Of a stretch of DNA of 64,000 nt, positions 22,983-34,920 are shown in pieces; the first letter of the stretch is position 1, and each line of letters opens with the position of its first letter. The stretch spans positions 416,585,081 through 416,649,080 of the forward strand of contig NC_058518.1 in the NCBI RefSeq assembly GCF_904849725.1, in the 5' to 3' direction. Below the pieces are notes generated by a model that was not told the DNA's origin, ran no database searches, and saw only the letters and a list, made by a program, of their open reading frames with translations. Both the position numbers and the translations under genes were made by a program. The stretch comes from Hordeum vulgare subsp. vulgare. Taxonomy: Eukaryota > Streptophyta > Magnoliopsida > Poales > Poaceae.

Positions 22983-23264
22983 AACACAATGGCCGTCGAT
23001 TGGGTGCTTGATTCTGGAGGAGAAGGAGAATGAAACTCAAGAAACAAAATAAGAAGGCAGATGTCCAGAGTGGTGAGAATACAAAGTTAGCGACAGCCTC
23101 CATCGAGAGGGGACCATTGGGAGCAATGAATACGCCCGCGACATTATGTTGGTATGTGCAACGATGGTGTCTTGTGTAGTGGAGAACTATATCGCAAAGT
23201 ACCATGTGGAAATATTGTTGGATAACTAGGGTTTGAGAAGGTTTAGATTGGAGGCACGGGCGCC
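22983..23264. other. Short unassigned spacer between two Angela-type LTRs
   Basis: These 282 bp show no repeat termini and no gene. The last five bases, GCGCC, are the left target duplication of element C. Confidence 0.6.
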
Positions 23265-25033
23265 TGTTGGGGAACGTTGCATGGGAAACAAAAAAAATCT
23301 ACGCACATGAAAGACCTATCATGGTGATGATCATCTATGAGAGGGGAGATCAGATCCACATACCCTTGTAAATCGCTAAGCGGGAAGCGTTAAGAAACGC
23401 GGCTGATGTAGTCGAACGTCTTCGCGATCCGAATCATAGGCGGCCCACGAACCTCGTTCCGATATAGCATCGAATGGACGGAACATGTGCGTTCAGCACA
23501 CGTACAGCTTGATGATGATATTTGCCCTGTTGATCCAGCAAGATAGATGAAGAGGTAGCTGAATTCTTAGGCAGCACGATGGCGTGGCGACAATGGTGGT
23601 GGAGCTACTCCGAAAGGGCTTCATCGTGCCATACCAAACTAGCTACAGTGTGTCACGAAGTGGTGGAGGGAAAGGGCTGCACAATGGCTTGGGTGCCAAA
23701 AAGCCTCTCAAACCTCCACTATATATAGGAGGAACAAGAGGGAGGGCTGGCTTGGCTCCTATTGCAAGGAGGAGCTTCGATCGAGCCCAAGAGGGAGGAG
23801 TCCTCCTCCAATTCGGTTTGGTGGATGACTCCTTCCCCACTTGTCCACCTCCTTCCTTTTTTTCATCCGAAAAAGGTTTATTGGGCTGGCCACACCAGCC
23901 CACTAAGGGCTAGTGCGCCACCATGGGCCTATTAGGTCCTCTCCCGGGTGGGTGGCCCCTCCCGATAAAACCTCAGAACCCATTCGTCACTCCAGGTACT
24001 TTACCGGTAATCCCCAAAATCTTTCCGGAAGCCAAATGCAACACTCCTATATATCAATCTTCGTTTCCAGACCATCCCGGAAACCCTCGTGGCGTCAGGG
24101 ATCTCACCCGAGACTCCGAACAATATTCGGTTACCAACATCAATAATTCAACTATACCAAAACGTCACCGAACCTTAAGTGTGTAGACCCTGCGGGTTCA
24201 AGAAGTATGTACACATGACCGAGACACTCTTTGGCTAATATCCAATAGCGGGACTAGGATGCCCATATTGGATCCTACATATTCTATGAAGATCTTATCG
24301 GTTGAACCTCTATGTCAAGGATTGAGTTAATCCCGTATAATATTCCCTTTCTCCTTTGGCATGTTACCTGCCCAAGATTCGATCGTCAGTTACTCTATAC
24401 CTATTTCAATCTCGTTACCGACAAGTCTCTTTACTCGTACCGTAATACAAGATCCCGTGCCTAACTCTTTAGTCACATTGCTTGCAAGGCTTTTTTGTGA
24501 TGTTGTACTACCGAGTGGGCCTCGAGATACCTCTTCGTCATACGGAGTGACAATCCCAGTCTTGATCCATGCTAACTCAAGGGACACCTTTAGATATTCC
24601 CGTAGAGCAACTTTATAGTCACCCAGTATCGTTGCGATGTTTGATACATACAAGGCATTCCTCCGGTGTCAGTGGGTTACATGATCTCATGGTCATAGGA
24701 ACGTGTACTTGACATGTAGAAAACAATAGCAACAAAATGACACGATCACATGCTGCGTTTATTGTTTGGGTCTTTTCCATCACATCATTCCCCTAATGAT
24801 GTGATCCCGTTATCAACTGACGACAGTTATCCATGGCCAGGAAACCTTAACCATCTTTGATCAATGAGCTAGTCAACTAGAGGCTCACTAGGGACATTGT
24901 TTTGTCTATATATCCACACATGCATTTGTGTTTCCATTCAATACAATTATAGCATGGATAATAAATGATGATCTTGAAACAGGAAATATAATAATAACTA
25001 TTTTATTATTGCCTCTAGGGCATATTTCCAACA
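23265..25033 (-). repeat. 3' LTR of Copia C
   Basis: On the plus strand it opens TGTTGGGGAACGTTGC and closes GGGCATATTTCCAACA; 1769 bp. Confidence 0.95.
23720..23727 (-). promoter_or_regulatory. Probable TATA box in 3' LTR of C
   Basis: TATATATA beside a GGAGG-rich stretch, matching the TATA position of the related LTRs. Confidence 0.55.
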
Positions 25034-25046
25034 GTCTCCCACTTGC
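25034..25046 (-). promoter_or_regulatory. Polypurine tract of Copia C
   Basis: GTCTCCCACTTGC, the inverse of GCAAGTGGGAGAC, directly adjoins the 3' LTR. Confidence 0.85.
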
Positions 25047-25124
25047 ACTGGAGTAAATAATCTAGCTTCACATCTCTATGTGATTTACAATGCAATGAAT
25101 GTAACACCCATATAGTTCTGGTGT

Positions 25125-26890
25125 TGATCATGTTTTGCTCGTGGAAGAGGCTTAGTTAGCAGATCTGCAACATTCAGATGCCTGTGCACTTTGCAAATAT
25201 TTATGTCCTCCTCCTTGATGTAATGCCGGATGGAATTGAAGTGACGCTTTATGTGTCTGGTCCTCTTGTGAAACCATGGTTACTTGGCTAGTTCAATGGC
25301 ACCAGTGTACTTGGCACTACTCCAAGATCTTGGGTCCAGTGCACTTGGCACTACTCCAAGATCTGACATGAACTGCTTCATCCAGACACCCTCCTTAGCC
25401 GCCTCTGAGGCAGCTATGTACTCCACTTCGCATGTAGAATCAGCTACGATGCTTTGCTTGGAACTACACCAGCTTACCGCACCCCCGTTAAGAATAAATA
25501 CCTATCCGGTTTGTGACTTAGAGTCATCCGGATCAGTGTTGAAGCTTGCATCTATGTAACCATTTCGGACGAGCTCTTCGTCACCTCCATGAACGAGAAA
25601 CATTTCCTTAGTCCTTTCCAGGTACATAAGAATATTCTTGACTGCTGCCCAGTGCTCCACTCCTGGATTACTTTGAAACCTGCGTGTCGTACTTATGGCA
25701 AGGCTAACATCCGGTCTTGCGCACAACATTGCATACATGATAGACCCTATGGTTGAAGCATAGGGGACGCCACTCATCGTTTCTCTATCTTCTGTAGTTA
25801 CTGGGCATTGATTCTTACTCAACTTTAGACCTTGTAATACAGGCCAGAACCCCTTCTTGGATTGTTCCATTTTGAACTTCTTCAAAATCTTATCAAGGTA
25901 TGTGCTTTGTGAAAGTCCTATCACACGCCTTGATCTATATCTATAGATCTTAATGCCCAATATGTAAGTAGCTTCTCCCAGGTCCTTCATTGAAAAACTT
26001 TTATTCAAGTAATCCTTTACGCTTTCCAAACGTTCTACATTCTTTCCAATCAGCAATATGTCATCCACATATAATATAATAGACTCTATAGAGCTCCCAC
26101 TCTCTTTCTTGTAAATACAAGCTTCTCCAAAAACTTGTATAAACCCGAACGCCTTGATCACCTAATCAAAGTGTTGATTCCAACTCCGAGATGCTTACAC
26201 CGTTCATAAATGGATCGTTGGAGCTTACATACTTTGTCAGCATTCTCTGGATCGGCAAAACCTTCCGGTTGCATCATATACAACTCTTCCTTAAGAAACC
26301 CGTTAAGGAACGTTGTTTTGATATCCATCTACCAAATTTCATAATTGAAAAATGTAACTATTGCTAACATGATTCTGACGGACTTAAGCATCTCTACAGG
26401 TGAAAAAGTCTCATCGTAGTCAACTCCTTGAACTTGTGAAAAACCCTTTGCCACAAGTTGAGCTTTATAGATGGTCACATTACCGTCGGCGTCTGTCTTC
26501 TTCTTAAAGATCCATTTGTTCTGAATGGCATTTCAGCCTTCAGGTAATACTTCCAAAGTCTATACTTTGTTTTCATACATAGATCCTATCTCGGACTTCA
26601 TGGCATCTAACCATTTGTTGGAATCCGGTCCCACCATTGCTTCTCCATAGCTCGTAGGCTCACTGTTGTCTAACAGCAAAATTGATAAGACAGGATTCCC
26701 GTACCACTATGGAGCAGTACGTGCCCTTGTCGACCTACGAGGTCCAATAGCATCTTGATCTGAAGTTTCATGATTATCATCATTAGCTTCCTCTTCAACT
26801 AGTGTAGCTTCGATAGAAACTTATTTCTATCCTGCGCCACCATATGGTTGAAGCAATGGTTCTACAACCTCATCAAGGTTTATATTCCTC
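25125..26890 (-). pseudogene. Reverse transcriptase and RNase H of Copia C (broken)
   Basis: The best open piece is 25502-26161 (219 codons), containing LYVDDILLIGKN, SFSMKDLGEATYILGIKIY, GSIMYAMLCARPDVSLAIS and the start of RNase H (YIDASFNTDPDDS). Upstream, to about 26890, the finger region of RT can be followed in pieces. Downstream, the RNase H core is present but carries a 34-bp tandem duplication at about 25302-25369 that breaks the sequence around CDNNGA. The mutations leave no full-length product. Confidence 0.88.
25302..25369 (-). repeat. 34-bp tandem duplication in RNase H of C
   Basis: CCAGTGTACTTGGCACTACT and its continuation are repeated at 25336 as CCAGTGCACTTGGCACTACT. The second copy differs by one base over the first 20 and diverges after CCAAGATCT. 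Confidence 0.85.
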
Positions 26891-26895
26891 CCACT

Positions 26896-28397
26896 TGATG
26901 ACCCACAAGTATATGGAGTCAATTGTAGCCTTTTCGATAAGTAAGAGTGTCGAACCCAACGAGGAGCTGAAGGAAATGACAATTGGTTTTCAGCAAGGTA
27001 ATGTCTGCAAGTGCTAAAATTGTAAGTAGAAGAGTAGTTTGATAGCAAGATAATTTGTAACGAGCAAGTAACGACAGTAGTAACAAAAGTGAAGCAAGGT
27101 AGACCAATCCTTTTGAGGAAAAGGACAGGCCAAAATTGTCTCTTATGATAAGCAGACTGTCCTTGAGGGTGCACGGGAATTTCATCTAGTCACTTTCATC
27201 ATGTTGGCTTAATTCGTGTTCGCTACTTTGATAATTTGGTATGTGGGTGGACCAGTGCTTAGGTGTTGTTCTTACTTAACAAACCTCCTACTTATGATTA
27301 ACCCTCTCGCAAGTATCCGTAACTACGAGAAAAGTATTAAGAATAAATTCTAACCATAGCATTAAACTTTTGGGTCCAATCGGTCCCTTACGGAATAGCG
27401 CATAAACTAGGGTTTAAGATTGTGTCACTCTCGCAACCCATCATCTAATAATTACTCCACAATGCATTCCCTTAGGCCCAAATATGGTGAAGTTTCATGT
27501 AGTCGATGTTCACATGAGACCAATAAGGGAATCACAACATACATATCATCAAAATATTGAACACATACCAAGTTCACATGATTACTTGCAACATGATTTC
27601 TCCCGTGACCTCAAGAACAAAAAGTAACTACTCACAAATGATAATCATGCTCAAGATCAGAGGGGTATTAAATATCATAATGGATCTGAACATGTAATCT
27701 TCCACCAAATAAACCATATAGTAATCAACTACAAGATATAATCAACACTACTAGTCACCCACAAAGCACCAATCTATAGTTCCGGGAATATTGAACACAA
27801 GAGATGAACTAGGGTTTGAGAGGAGTTGGTGTTGTTGAAGATGTTGATGAAGATAGCCCCCCCCCAAGATGAGAGAGTTGTTGGTGATGATGATGATGAT
27901 GATTTCCCCCTTCGGGAGGGAAGTTCCCCCGGCTGAATCGCTCTGCTCGAGGGCAAAAGTGCTCCTGTCCAAGTTCCGCCTCGAGACTGTGGCACTTCGT
28001 CCCGAAAGTCCTCTCCTCCTTTTTCTAAGTAAAAATGACTTATATACCAAAAGAGGGGCACCGGAGGTGGGCCTGGGTGAGTACAACCCACCGGGGCGCG
28101 CTTGGGCTCCCTGGCTCGCCCAGGTGGGTAGACCCCTCTGGGACTTATTTGCTCCAATATTCCTCAAATAATCCATAAAAAATTCTCATAAAGTTTCAGC
28201 TCATTTGGAGTTGTGCAGAATAGGTAGTCTGACGTAGCTTTTTCAGGTCCAGATTTCCAGCTACCAAAATTCTCCCCCTTTGCGTATACCTTGCATATTA
28301 TGAGAGAAAAGGCATTAGAATTACTCCAAAAAGCATTATCAGACAATAAAACAACATAAATAATAGTAGAAAAACATGATGCAAAATGGACGTATCA
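26896..28397 (-). mobile_element. Solo LTR, probably Gypsy, inserted in Copia C
   Basis: A 1502-bp insertion, minus strand, opens TGATACGTCCATTTTGCATC and closes GGGTCATCA. It has TG..CA ends and a perfect 5-bp target duplication CCACT at 26891-26895 and 28398-28402. There is no internal region, primer site or second LTR, so it is best read as the product of LTR-LTR recombination. A TATATAAG-like box lies at about 28038-28045. The GAT/ATC triplet run near 27885 is a microsatellite within it. The opening resembles the TGATACGTCT start of the Gypsy LTRs further right but the rest differs. Confidence 0.92.
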
Positions 28398-28402
28398 CCA
28401 CT

Positions 28403-29394
28403 CAAATCTTTCGAGAGAAACTCTTTCTCAAGAAAAGCTACATTTCTACCGACAAACACTTTGCCCTCGGATCTGAGATAGAAGGTATACCCAACTATCT
28501 CTTTTGGGTAACCTACGAAGACACACTTTTTCGCTTTGGGTTCCATCTTTTCAGGATGAAGCTTTTTGACGTAAGCATCACATCCCCAAACTTTAAGAAA
28601 TTACAACTTTGGCTTCTTGCCATACCACAGTTCATATGGTGTCGTCTCAACGGAATTTGATGGTGCCCTATTTAAAGTGAATGCAGCTATCTCCAATGCA
28701 TAGCCCCAAAATGATAATGGCAAATCGGTAAGAGACATCATAGAATGCACCATATCTAATGAAGTACGATTACGACGTCCTAACACACCATTGTGATGTG
28801 GTGTTCCAGGCGGTTTCAACTGTGAAACAATTCCACATTGTCTTAAGTGAGCACAAAACTCGTAACTCAGATACTCACCTCCTCTGATCGTAGGAATTTG
28901 ATCTTCTTGTTATGATGATTTTCAATTTCACTCTGAAGTTGTTTGAACTTTTCAAACATTTCAGACTTGTGCTTCACCAAGTAAATATAACCATACCTAC
29001 TTAAATCATAAGTGAAGGTGAGAAAATAACGATATCCACCGCGCGCCTCTATGCTCATCGGTCCATACACATTAGTATGTATGATCTAAAACAAGTCACT
29101 TGCACGCTTCATTGTTCCGGAGAACGGAGTCTTAGTCATCTTGCCCATGAGACATGGTTCGCATGTGTCAAGTGATTCAAAATCAAGTGACTCCAAAAGT
29201 CCATCAGCATGGAGTTTCTTCATGCGTTTTACACCAATATGACCTAAGCGACAGTGCCACAAGAAAGTGACGTTATCATTATTAACTCTACATCTTTTGG
29301 TCTCAATGTTATGGACATGAGTGTCATCACTATCGAGATTCAATATGAACAAACCCCTCACATTGGGTGCATGACCATAAAAGATATTACTCAT
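28403..29394 (-). pseudogene. Integrase of Copia C (broken)
   Basis: Zinc-binding residues are complete (WHCRLGHI and CEPC). The DDE core follows in three open pieces: MYGPMSIEARGGYRYFL at 29070 (the Asp upstream of it is separated by a stop), IKFLRSEEVSI where SDRGGEY should be, and TPHHNGVLGRRNRTSLDM with the usual Glu replaced by Gly. The C-terminal KCVFVGYPKEIVGYTFY segment (28298-28546) runs into the solo LTR. Two of the three catalytic residues are therefore altered. Confidence 0.85.
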
Positions 29395-29399
29395 ATAAA

Positions 29400-29990
29400 T
29401 AGAACAACCATTATTCTCTGACTTAAATGATTAACCGTCTCGCAATAAACAAGATCCAGATATAATGTTCATGCTCAATGCAGGCACTAAATAACAATTA
29501 TTTAAGTTCATCACTAATCCCGATGGTAACTGAAGTGAGATTGTGTCGATGGCGATTGCATCAACCTTGGAACCATTTCCCACACGCATTGTCACTTCAT
29601 CCTTCGCCAGCCTTCATTTATTCTGCAGTTCCTGCTTCGAGATGCAAATGTGAGCAACAGAACTGGTATCAAATACCGAGGCACTAGTACGAGAGCTGGT
29701 GAGGTACACATCAATAACATGTATATCAAATATGCCTTGTTTGGCGTTGGCCACCTTCTTATCGGCTAGATACTTGGGGCAGTTTCGCTTCGAGTGTCCA
29801 GTTCCCTTGCAATAGTAACACTCAATTTCCATCTTAGGTCCAGCCTTGGGTTTCTTCGTTGGAGGGGGAACAGATTTGCCACTCTTCTTGGAGTTACCCT
29901 TCTTTCCTTTGGTGTTTTTTCTTGAAACTGGTGGTCTTATTGACCATCAAAACTTGATGCTCTTTCTGGATTTCTGACTCTATGACTTTC
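29400..29990 (-). pseudogene. Zinc knuckle and protease of Copia C (broken)
   Basis: CYYCKGTGHSKRNC is a complete CCHC knuckle near 29824-29780. The protease active site reads VFDTSSVAHI, so the catalytic triad DTG has become DTS. A conservative change to Ser is tolerated in some aspartic proteases, but the frame is also open only at 29614-29832. Confidence 0.82.
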
Positions 29991-30013
29991 AGCATTGCAA
30001 ACAGCTCGACGAG

Positions 30014-30574
30014 TTACTTATTCACCCCTTGCATGTTATAGTTCAACACGAAGCTCTTATAGCTAGGTGGCAGTGACTGGAGAACTTTGCTAGTGATAGC
30101 CTCTTGCGGGATATTAATCCCCAGATCAGCTAGATGGTTAGAATACCCTAACATTCTGAGTATGTGTTCACTGACAGACCCGTTCTCCTCCATTTTGCAA
30201 GCATAGGACTTATCGAAGGTTTCATACCTCTCGATCCGGGCATTCTTCTCAAAGATAAACTTCAACTCCTGGAACATCTCATATGCTCCATGACGTTCAA
30301 AATGTCTTCGAAGTCCCGGTTCTAAGCCATACAAAGTTGTGCATTGAACTAATGAGTAGTCATCCTTCCGCGACTGCCAAGCGTTCAAAATGTCTTGGGT
30401 CGCTATATCGGGTGGTGCATCACCTAGCATCGCATCAAGGACATATTGCTTTTGGCCAGCCGTGAGGATAATCCTTAGATTATGAGCCCAGTCAACAATG
30501 TTTCTTCCATCATCTTTCAGCTTAGCTTTCTCTAGGAACGTATTTAAATTCAGGGTTGCTACTGCGCGAGCCAT
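30014..30574 (-). pseudogene. gag of Copia C, 186 codons
   Basis: The ORF starts MARAVATLNLNTFLEKAKLK and covers the UBN2-like gag region (CTTLYGLEPGLRRHFERHGA, ENGSVSEHILRML, LQSLPPSYKSFVLNYN). It ends at a TAA where element A has TCA (Ser). The following LVELFAMLKVIESEI sequence is in the same frame, so a single substitution ended it. It is the best-preserved Angela-type gag in the window. Confidence 0.85.
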
Positions 30575-31838
30575 TGACCTACAACATAATTTTTTGCAAA
30601 TATTACTTAGACTATGTTCAAGATAATTGAGTTTATCTAATCATATTACTAATAAACTCCCACTCAAATTGACATCCCTCTGGTCATTCGAGTGTCGCAT
30701 GATCCAAATTCACTAACTCAAGTCCGATCATCACGTGAGTTGAGTATAGTTTCAATGGTAAACATCTCCATGTTGATCATATCAACTATATGATTCATGC
30801 TTGACCTTTCGGTCTCTTGTGTTCCGAGGCCATGACTGTGCATGCTAGGCTCGTCAAGTTTAACCTGAGTGTTCCTCATGTGCAACTATTTTGCTTCCAT
30901 TGTATCTGAACGTTGAGTATATCACACCCGATCATCACGTGGTGTCTCGAAACGACAAACTGTCGCAATGGTGCACAGTTGGGGAGAACACAATTTCATC
31001 TTGAAATTTGAGTGAGAGATCACCTTATAATGCTACCGTCGTTCTAAGCAAAATAAAGTGCATAAAAGGATTAACATCACATGCAAATCATAACTGACAT
31101 GATATGGCCATGAACTTGTGCTCCTTTATCTCCATCACCAAAGCACTGGCATGATCTCCATCGTCACCGGCGCCACACCAGGATCTCCATCATCATGATC
31201 TCCATCATCATGCTGCCATGGAGGTTGTCGCGCCAACAATGTTGTTACTACTAAAGCTACTACTAGCGATAAAGCAAAGGATCACCAAGCGCAAAAATAA
31301 TTAAATACAACCCTACGGCTCCTGCCGGTTGCCGTAGCATCGACGTGCAAGTTGATATTTAACTATTACAACATGATCATCTAATACATCCAATATATTG
31401 TATCATGTCTTTGTCCATATCACATCACATGCATACCCTACAAAAACAAGTTAGACGTCCTCTAATTTGTTGTTGCAAATTTTACGTGGCTGCTATGGGT
31501 ATCTAGTATGATCGCATCTTACTTACGCATAGACACAACAGTGATATGCAAATTTCTATTTAAACTTCTCCAAGGACCGCCTTAGTCAAATCCGATTCAA
31601 GTAAAGTTGAAGAAACAGACACCCGCCAGTCATCTTTATGCAACAAGTTGCATGTTAGTCGATGAAACCATTCTCTCGTAAGCTTACGAGTAATGTTGGT
31701 CCGTGCTGCTTCAATCCAACAATACCGCTGAATCAAGAAAATACTAAGGAGGGCAGCAAATTGAACATCAACGCCCACAAAATCTTTTGTGTTCTACTCG
31801 AGATATCATCTACGCATGAACCTAGATCATGATGCCAC
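30575..31838 (-). other. Leader and primer-binding site of Copia C
   Basis: The primer site lies next to the 5' LTR (inverse of GTGGCATCATGA at 31827-31838). The rest, to the gag ATG, is noncoding leader homologous to 1-420 and to the leader of element I. Confidence 0.8.
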
Positions 31839-33633
31839 TGTTGGGGAATGTTGCATGGGAAACAAACATTTTGCTACGGACACGAAAGACCTATCATGGT
31901 GATGACCATCTACGAGAGGCGAGATCGGATCCATATACCCTTGTAGATTGCTAAGAGGGAAGTGTTAAGAAACGCGGTTGATGTAGTCAAACGTCTTCGT
32001 GATACGAATCTCAAGCGTCCCACGAACTCCGTCCCAATCTAGGGTCGAACGGACGGGACCTCCGTGTTCAGCACATGTATAGCTCGATGATGATCTCTGC
32101 CTTCTTGATCCAGCAAGAGAGACGAAGAGGTAGCAGAATTCTCCAGAAGCACAACGGCATGGTGGCGATGGTGGTGGAGCTACTCCGATAGGGCTTCGTC
32201 GTGTCGTACCAAACTAGCTACGGGGTGTCACGAAGTGGTGGAGGGAGAGAGGGTTGCACAATGGCTTGGGGTGCCAAAAAGCTTCTGAAACCTCCACTAT
32301 ATATAGGAGGAACAAGAAGGAGGGTTGCCTTGGCTCCTACTCCAAGGAGGAGCTTCGATAGAGCCCAAGAGAGAGGAGTCCTCCTCCAATTCGGTTTGGT
32401 GGAGGACTCCTTCCCCACTTGTCCACATCCTTCCTTTTTTCTTTTCCTTTTATTTTTGCTTTCAGCCGAAATAGGTTTACTAGGTTGGCCTCACCAACCC
32501 ACTAAGGGCTGGTGCGCCACCCATGGGCCTATTAGGTCCTCTCCCAGGTGGGTGGCCCCTCCCGGTAAAACCCCGGAACCCATTCGTCACTCCCGGTACT
32601 TTATCGGTAATGCCCAAAATCTTTCCGGAAGCCAAATGGAACACTCCTATATATCAATATTCGTTTCCGGACCATTCCAAAAACCCTTATAACTTTCGGG
32701 ATCTCATCCGGGACTCCAAAAAACATTCGGTTACCAACATCAATAATTCAACTATACCGAAACGTCACTGAACCTTAAGTATGCAGACCCTGCGGGTTCG
32801 AGAACTATGTAGACATGACTGAGACACTCTTTGATTAGTATCCAATAACGGGACATGGATTCCCATATTGGATCCAACATATTCTACAGAGATCTTATCG
32901 GTTGAACCTCTATGTCAAGCATTCAGTTAATCCCGTATAATATTCCCTTTGTCCTTCGGTATGTTACTTGCCCGAGATTCGATCGTCGGTATCTCTATAC
33001 CAATTTCAATCCCGTTACCGGCAAGTCTCTTTACTCGCCCCGTAATACAAGATCCCGTGGCTAACTCTTTAGTCACATTGCTTGCAAGGCTTGTTTGTGG
33101 TGTTGTATTATCGAGTGGGCCCCGAGATACCTCTCCGTCATACGGAGTGACAAATCCCATTCTTGATCCATGCTAACTCAACGGACACCTTTGTTGATAC
33201 CTGTAGAACACCTTTATAGTCACCCAGTAACGTTGCGATGTTCGATACACACAAGCATTTCTCCGGTGTCAGTGAGTTACATGATCTCATGGTCATAGGA
33301 ACGTGTACTTGACATGCAGAAAACAATAGCAACAAAATGACACGATAACATGCTATGTTTATAGTTTGGGTCTTGACCATCACATCATTCCCCTAACGAT
33401 GTGATCCCGTTATCAGCTAACAACACTTGTCCATGGCTAGGAAACCTTAACCATCTTTGATCAACGAGCTAGTCAACTAGAGGCTCACTAGGGACATTGT
33501 TTTGTCTATATATCCACACATGCATTTGTGTTTCCATTCAATACAATTATAGCATGGATAATAAACGATTATCTTGAAATAGGAAATATAATAATAACTA
33601 TTTTATTATTGCCTCTAGGGCATATTTCCAACA
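31839..33633 (-). repeat. 5' LTR of Copia C
   Basis: Plus-strand reading opens TGTTGGGGAATGTTGC and closes GGGCATATTTCCAACA; 1795 bp. A TATATATA box lies at 32298-32305. Confidence 0.95.
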
Positions 33634-34479
33634 GCGCCAACCCCCATAACATATGTCATGACCACTAAAATGAAGGCAAACTATAATGTAATAAACCATG
33701 TTCTTAAATATTAAAAATTAATCAAAACACAAACGAACAAAACATGCATTGCTAGCAAAATATAATTTATACGACCTTTTGGCTCAAAGCATATGAATTT
33801 CAATAAGACTTGAATCTAAAAAACTCCTTTATTAAATCTAATGCACTTTTCTCTCGATAGATATGATTTCTCTCTTCATTCATAAGAACTAAGTATTTTT
33901 AGAGTTTTTTCTGTGTGCAAATACCATGTTATTGAGAAACCATAGTCTTGAAATCTTTGCTTTGTCTCGCACCAAAGCATTCCATAGTCTTTCATACCTT
34001 AATATCTCTAATACTATAGAATGTTCGCAGCATTTTAAATAGGGTTTTGACCTATTTTTTTACTAAACCAATCTCAAAAATCAGCGGTTTTAAAAATTGA
34101 AGCATTTCGTTGTAAAGGCATTGTAACACTTGGGTTAAATTGTGATCAACGCGATATATCTAACCACAACCTCTCTCAATCTAGCATGCGCCAAGTTTCT
34201 TCCAAACGTCCCTACATCGCCCCCACCTCTTCTCCATCCGGCGCCCTTGTCGGCAAAAGAAGAGTGGTGACCCGTCCATCTATTATGTTTTTTCTCCTTA
34301 GGTTTTGTTTCCCCAACGACATCGATGAGGTGGTGGCAATGATGTCATGTTGGTCCAATGCCCACAAAGAGTTTATTAGAGTTTGTGTCCCGAGATATGT
34401 TGACTCTCTTCAGATCTTGGTAGTTGGTTTGACTTTGTGACCTTCAAGGAGAGCAATTGGCTGGCCACTAAGAGCATTT
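33634..34479. other. Unassigned AT-rich DNA right of Copia C
   Basis: After the target duplication GCGCC no transposon end or gene could be recognised. A minor plus-strand frame at 34186-34440 has no known motif. Confidence 0.5.
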
Positions 34480-34920
34480 CTAGAAGACCCCGTATAATTC
34501 CCCGACCCGCAAAATAACTGCAAAAATACGGGTTGGCATGGAAAATGATGCCCGACCAGACCCCGCAAATGCCTCCGACCTGTAAAAAAATTTGTGGGGC
34601 AGGCCCGCGAAACGCAGGTTCTCCCTCTCGCCCCGTCGATGCCCTGTATATATCGGGATCGGTTGGAGGGTGGGACATTTCATCCTGCGCTTTCCCCCAA
34701 CGCCGCCGTCGGGTTGCCGCCTACGATTCCAGCCATATCAGCCATCGGGATCATGCCAGCGGGCCGTCACATGCCCGAGATTAACCTCCACCACTCCCTC
34801 CTGCCTCGGCTGGCTGAAAAGCTGCGCATCGGCGGTTGTTTGTCGCGGCCACCAGATTTGGCATTTTCCGACGACTCGCAGCTACGCCAAGCCAAGGATT
34901 GGTTGGGGAACACCCCGCAC
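34480..34920 (+). other. GC-rich gene-like fragment cut by element F
   Basis: The sequence opens AGAGCATTTCTAGAAGACCC, which resembles the GAGCATCTCCAACAG-type ends of common grass DNA transposons. It then turns GC-rich, with TATATATCGGGATCGG at about 34645 and overlapping frames. One frame reads MPAGRHMPEINLHHSLLPRL from 34752 and continues until the LTR of F begins at 34921. It could be the promoter and first exon of a gene or of a transposon gene. No family was recognised. Confidence 0.35.

Larger units (their letters stand above)
23265..33633 (-). mobile_element. Full-length Angela-like Copia retrotransposon C
   Basis: Reverse-strand element bounded by LTRs at 23265-25033 (3') and 31839-33633 (5'), with a perfect 5-bp target duplication GCGCC at 23260-23264 and 33634-33638. 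Primer site, gag, protease, integrase, RT, RNase H and polypurine tract follow in Copia order. A solo LTR of another element sits at 26896-28397, making the copy about 8.9 kb without it. The LTRs differ at many positions, over 10% by eye in the first 230 bp, so the insertion is old. All coding parts contain stops or frameshifts. Confidence 0.96.
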
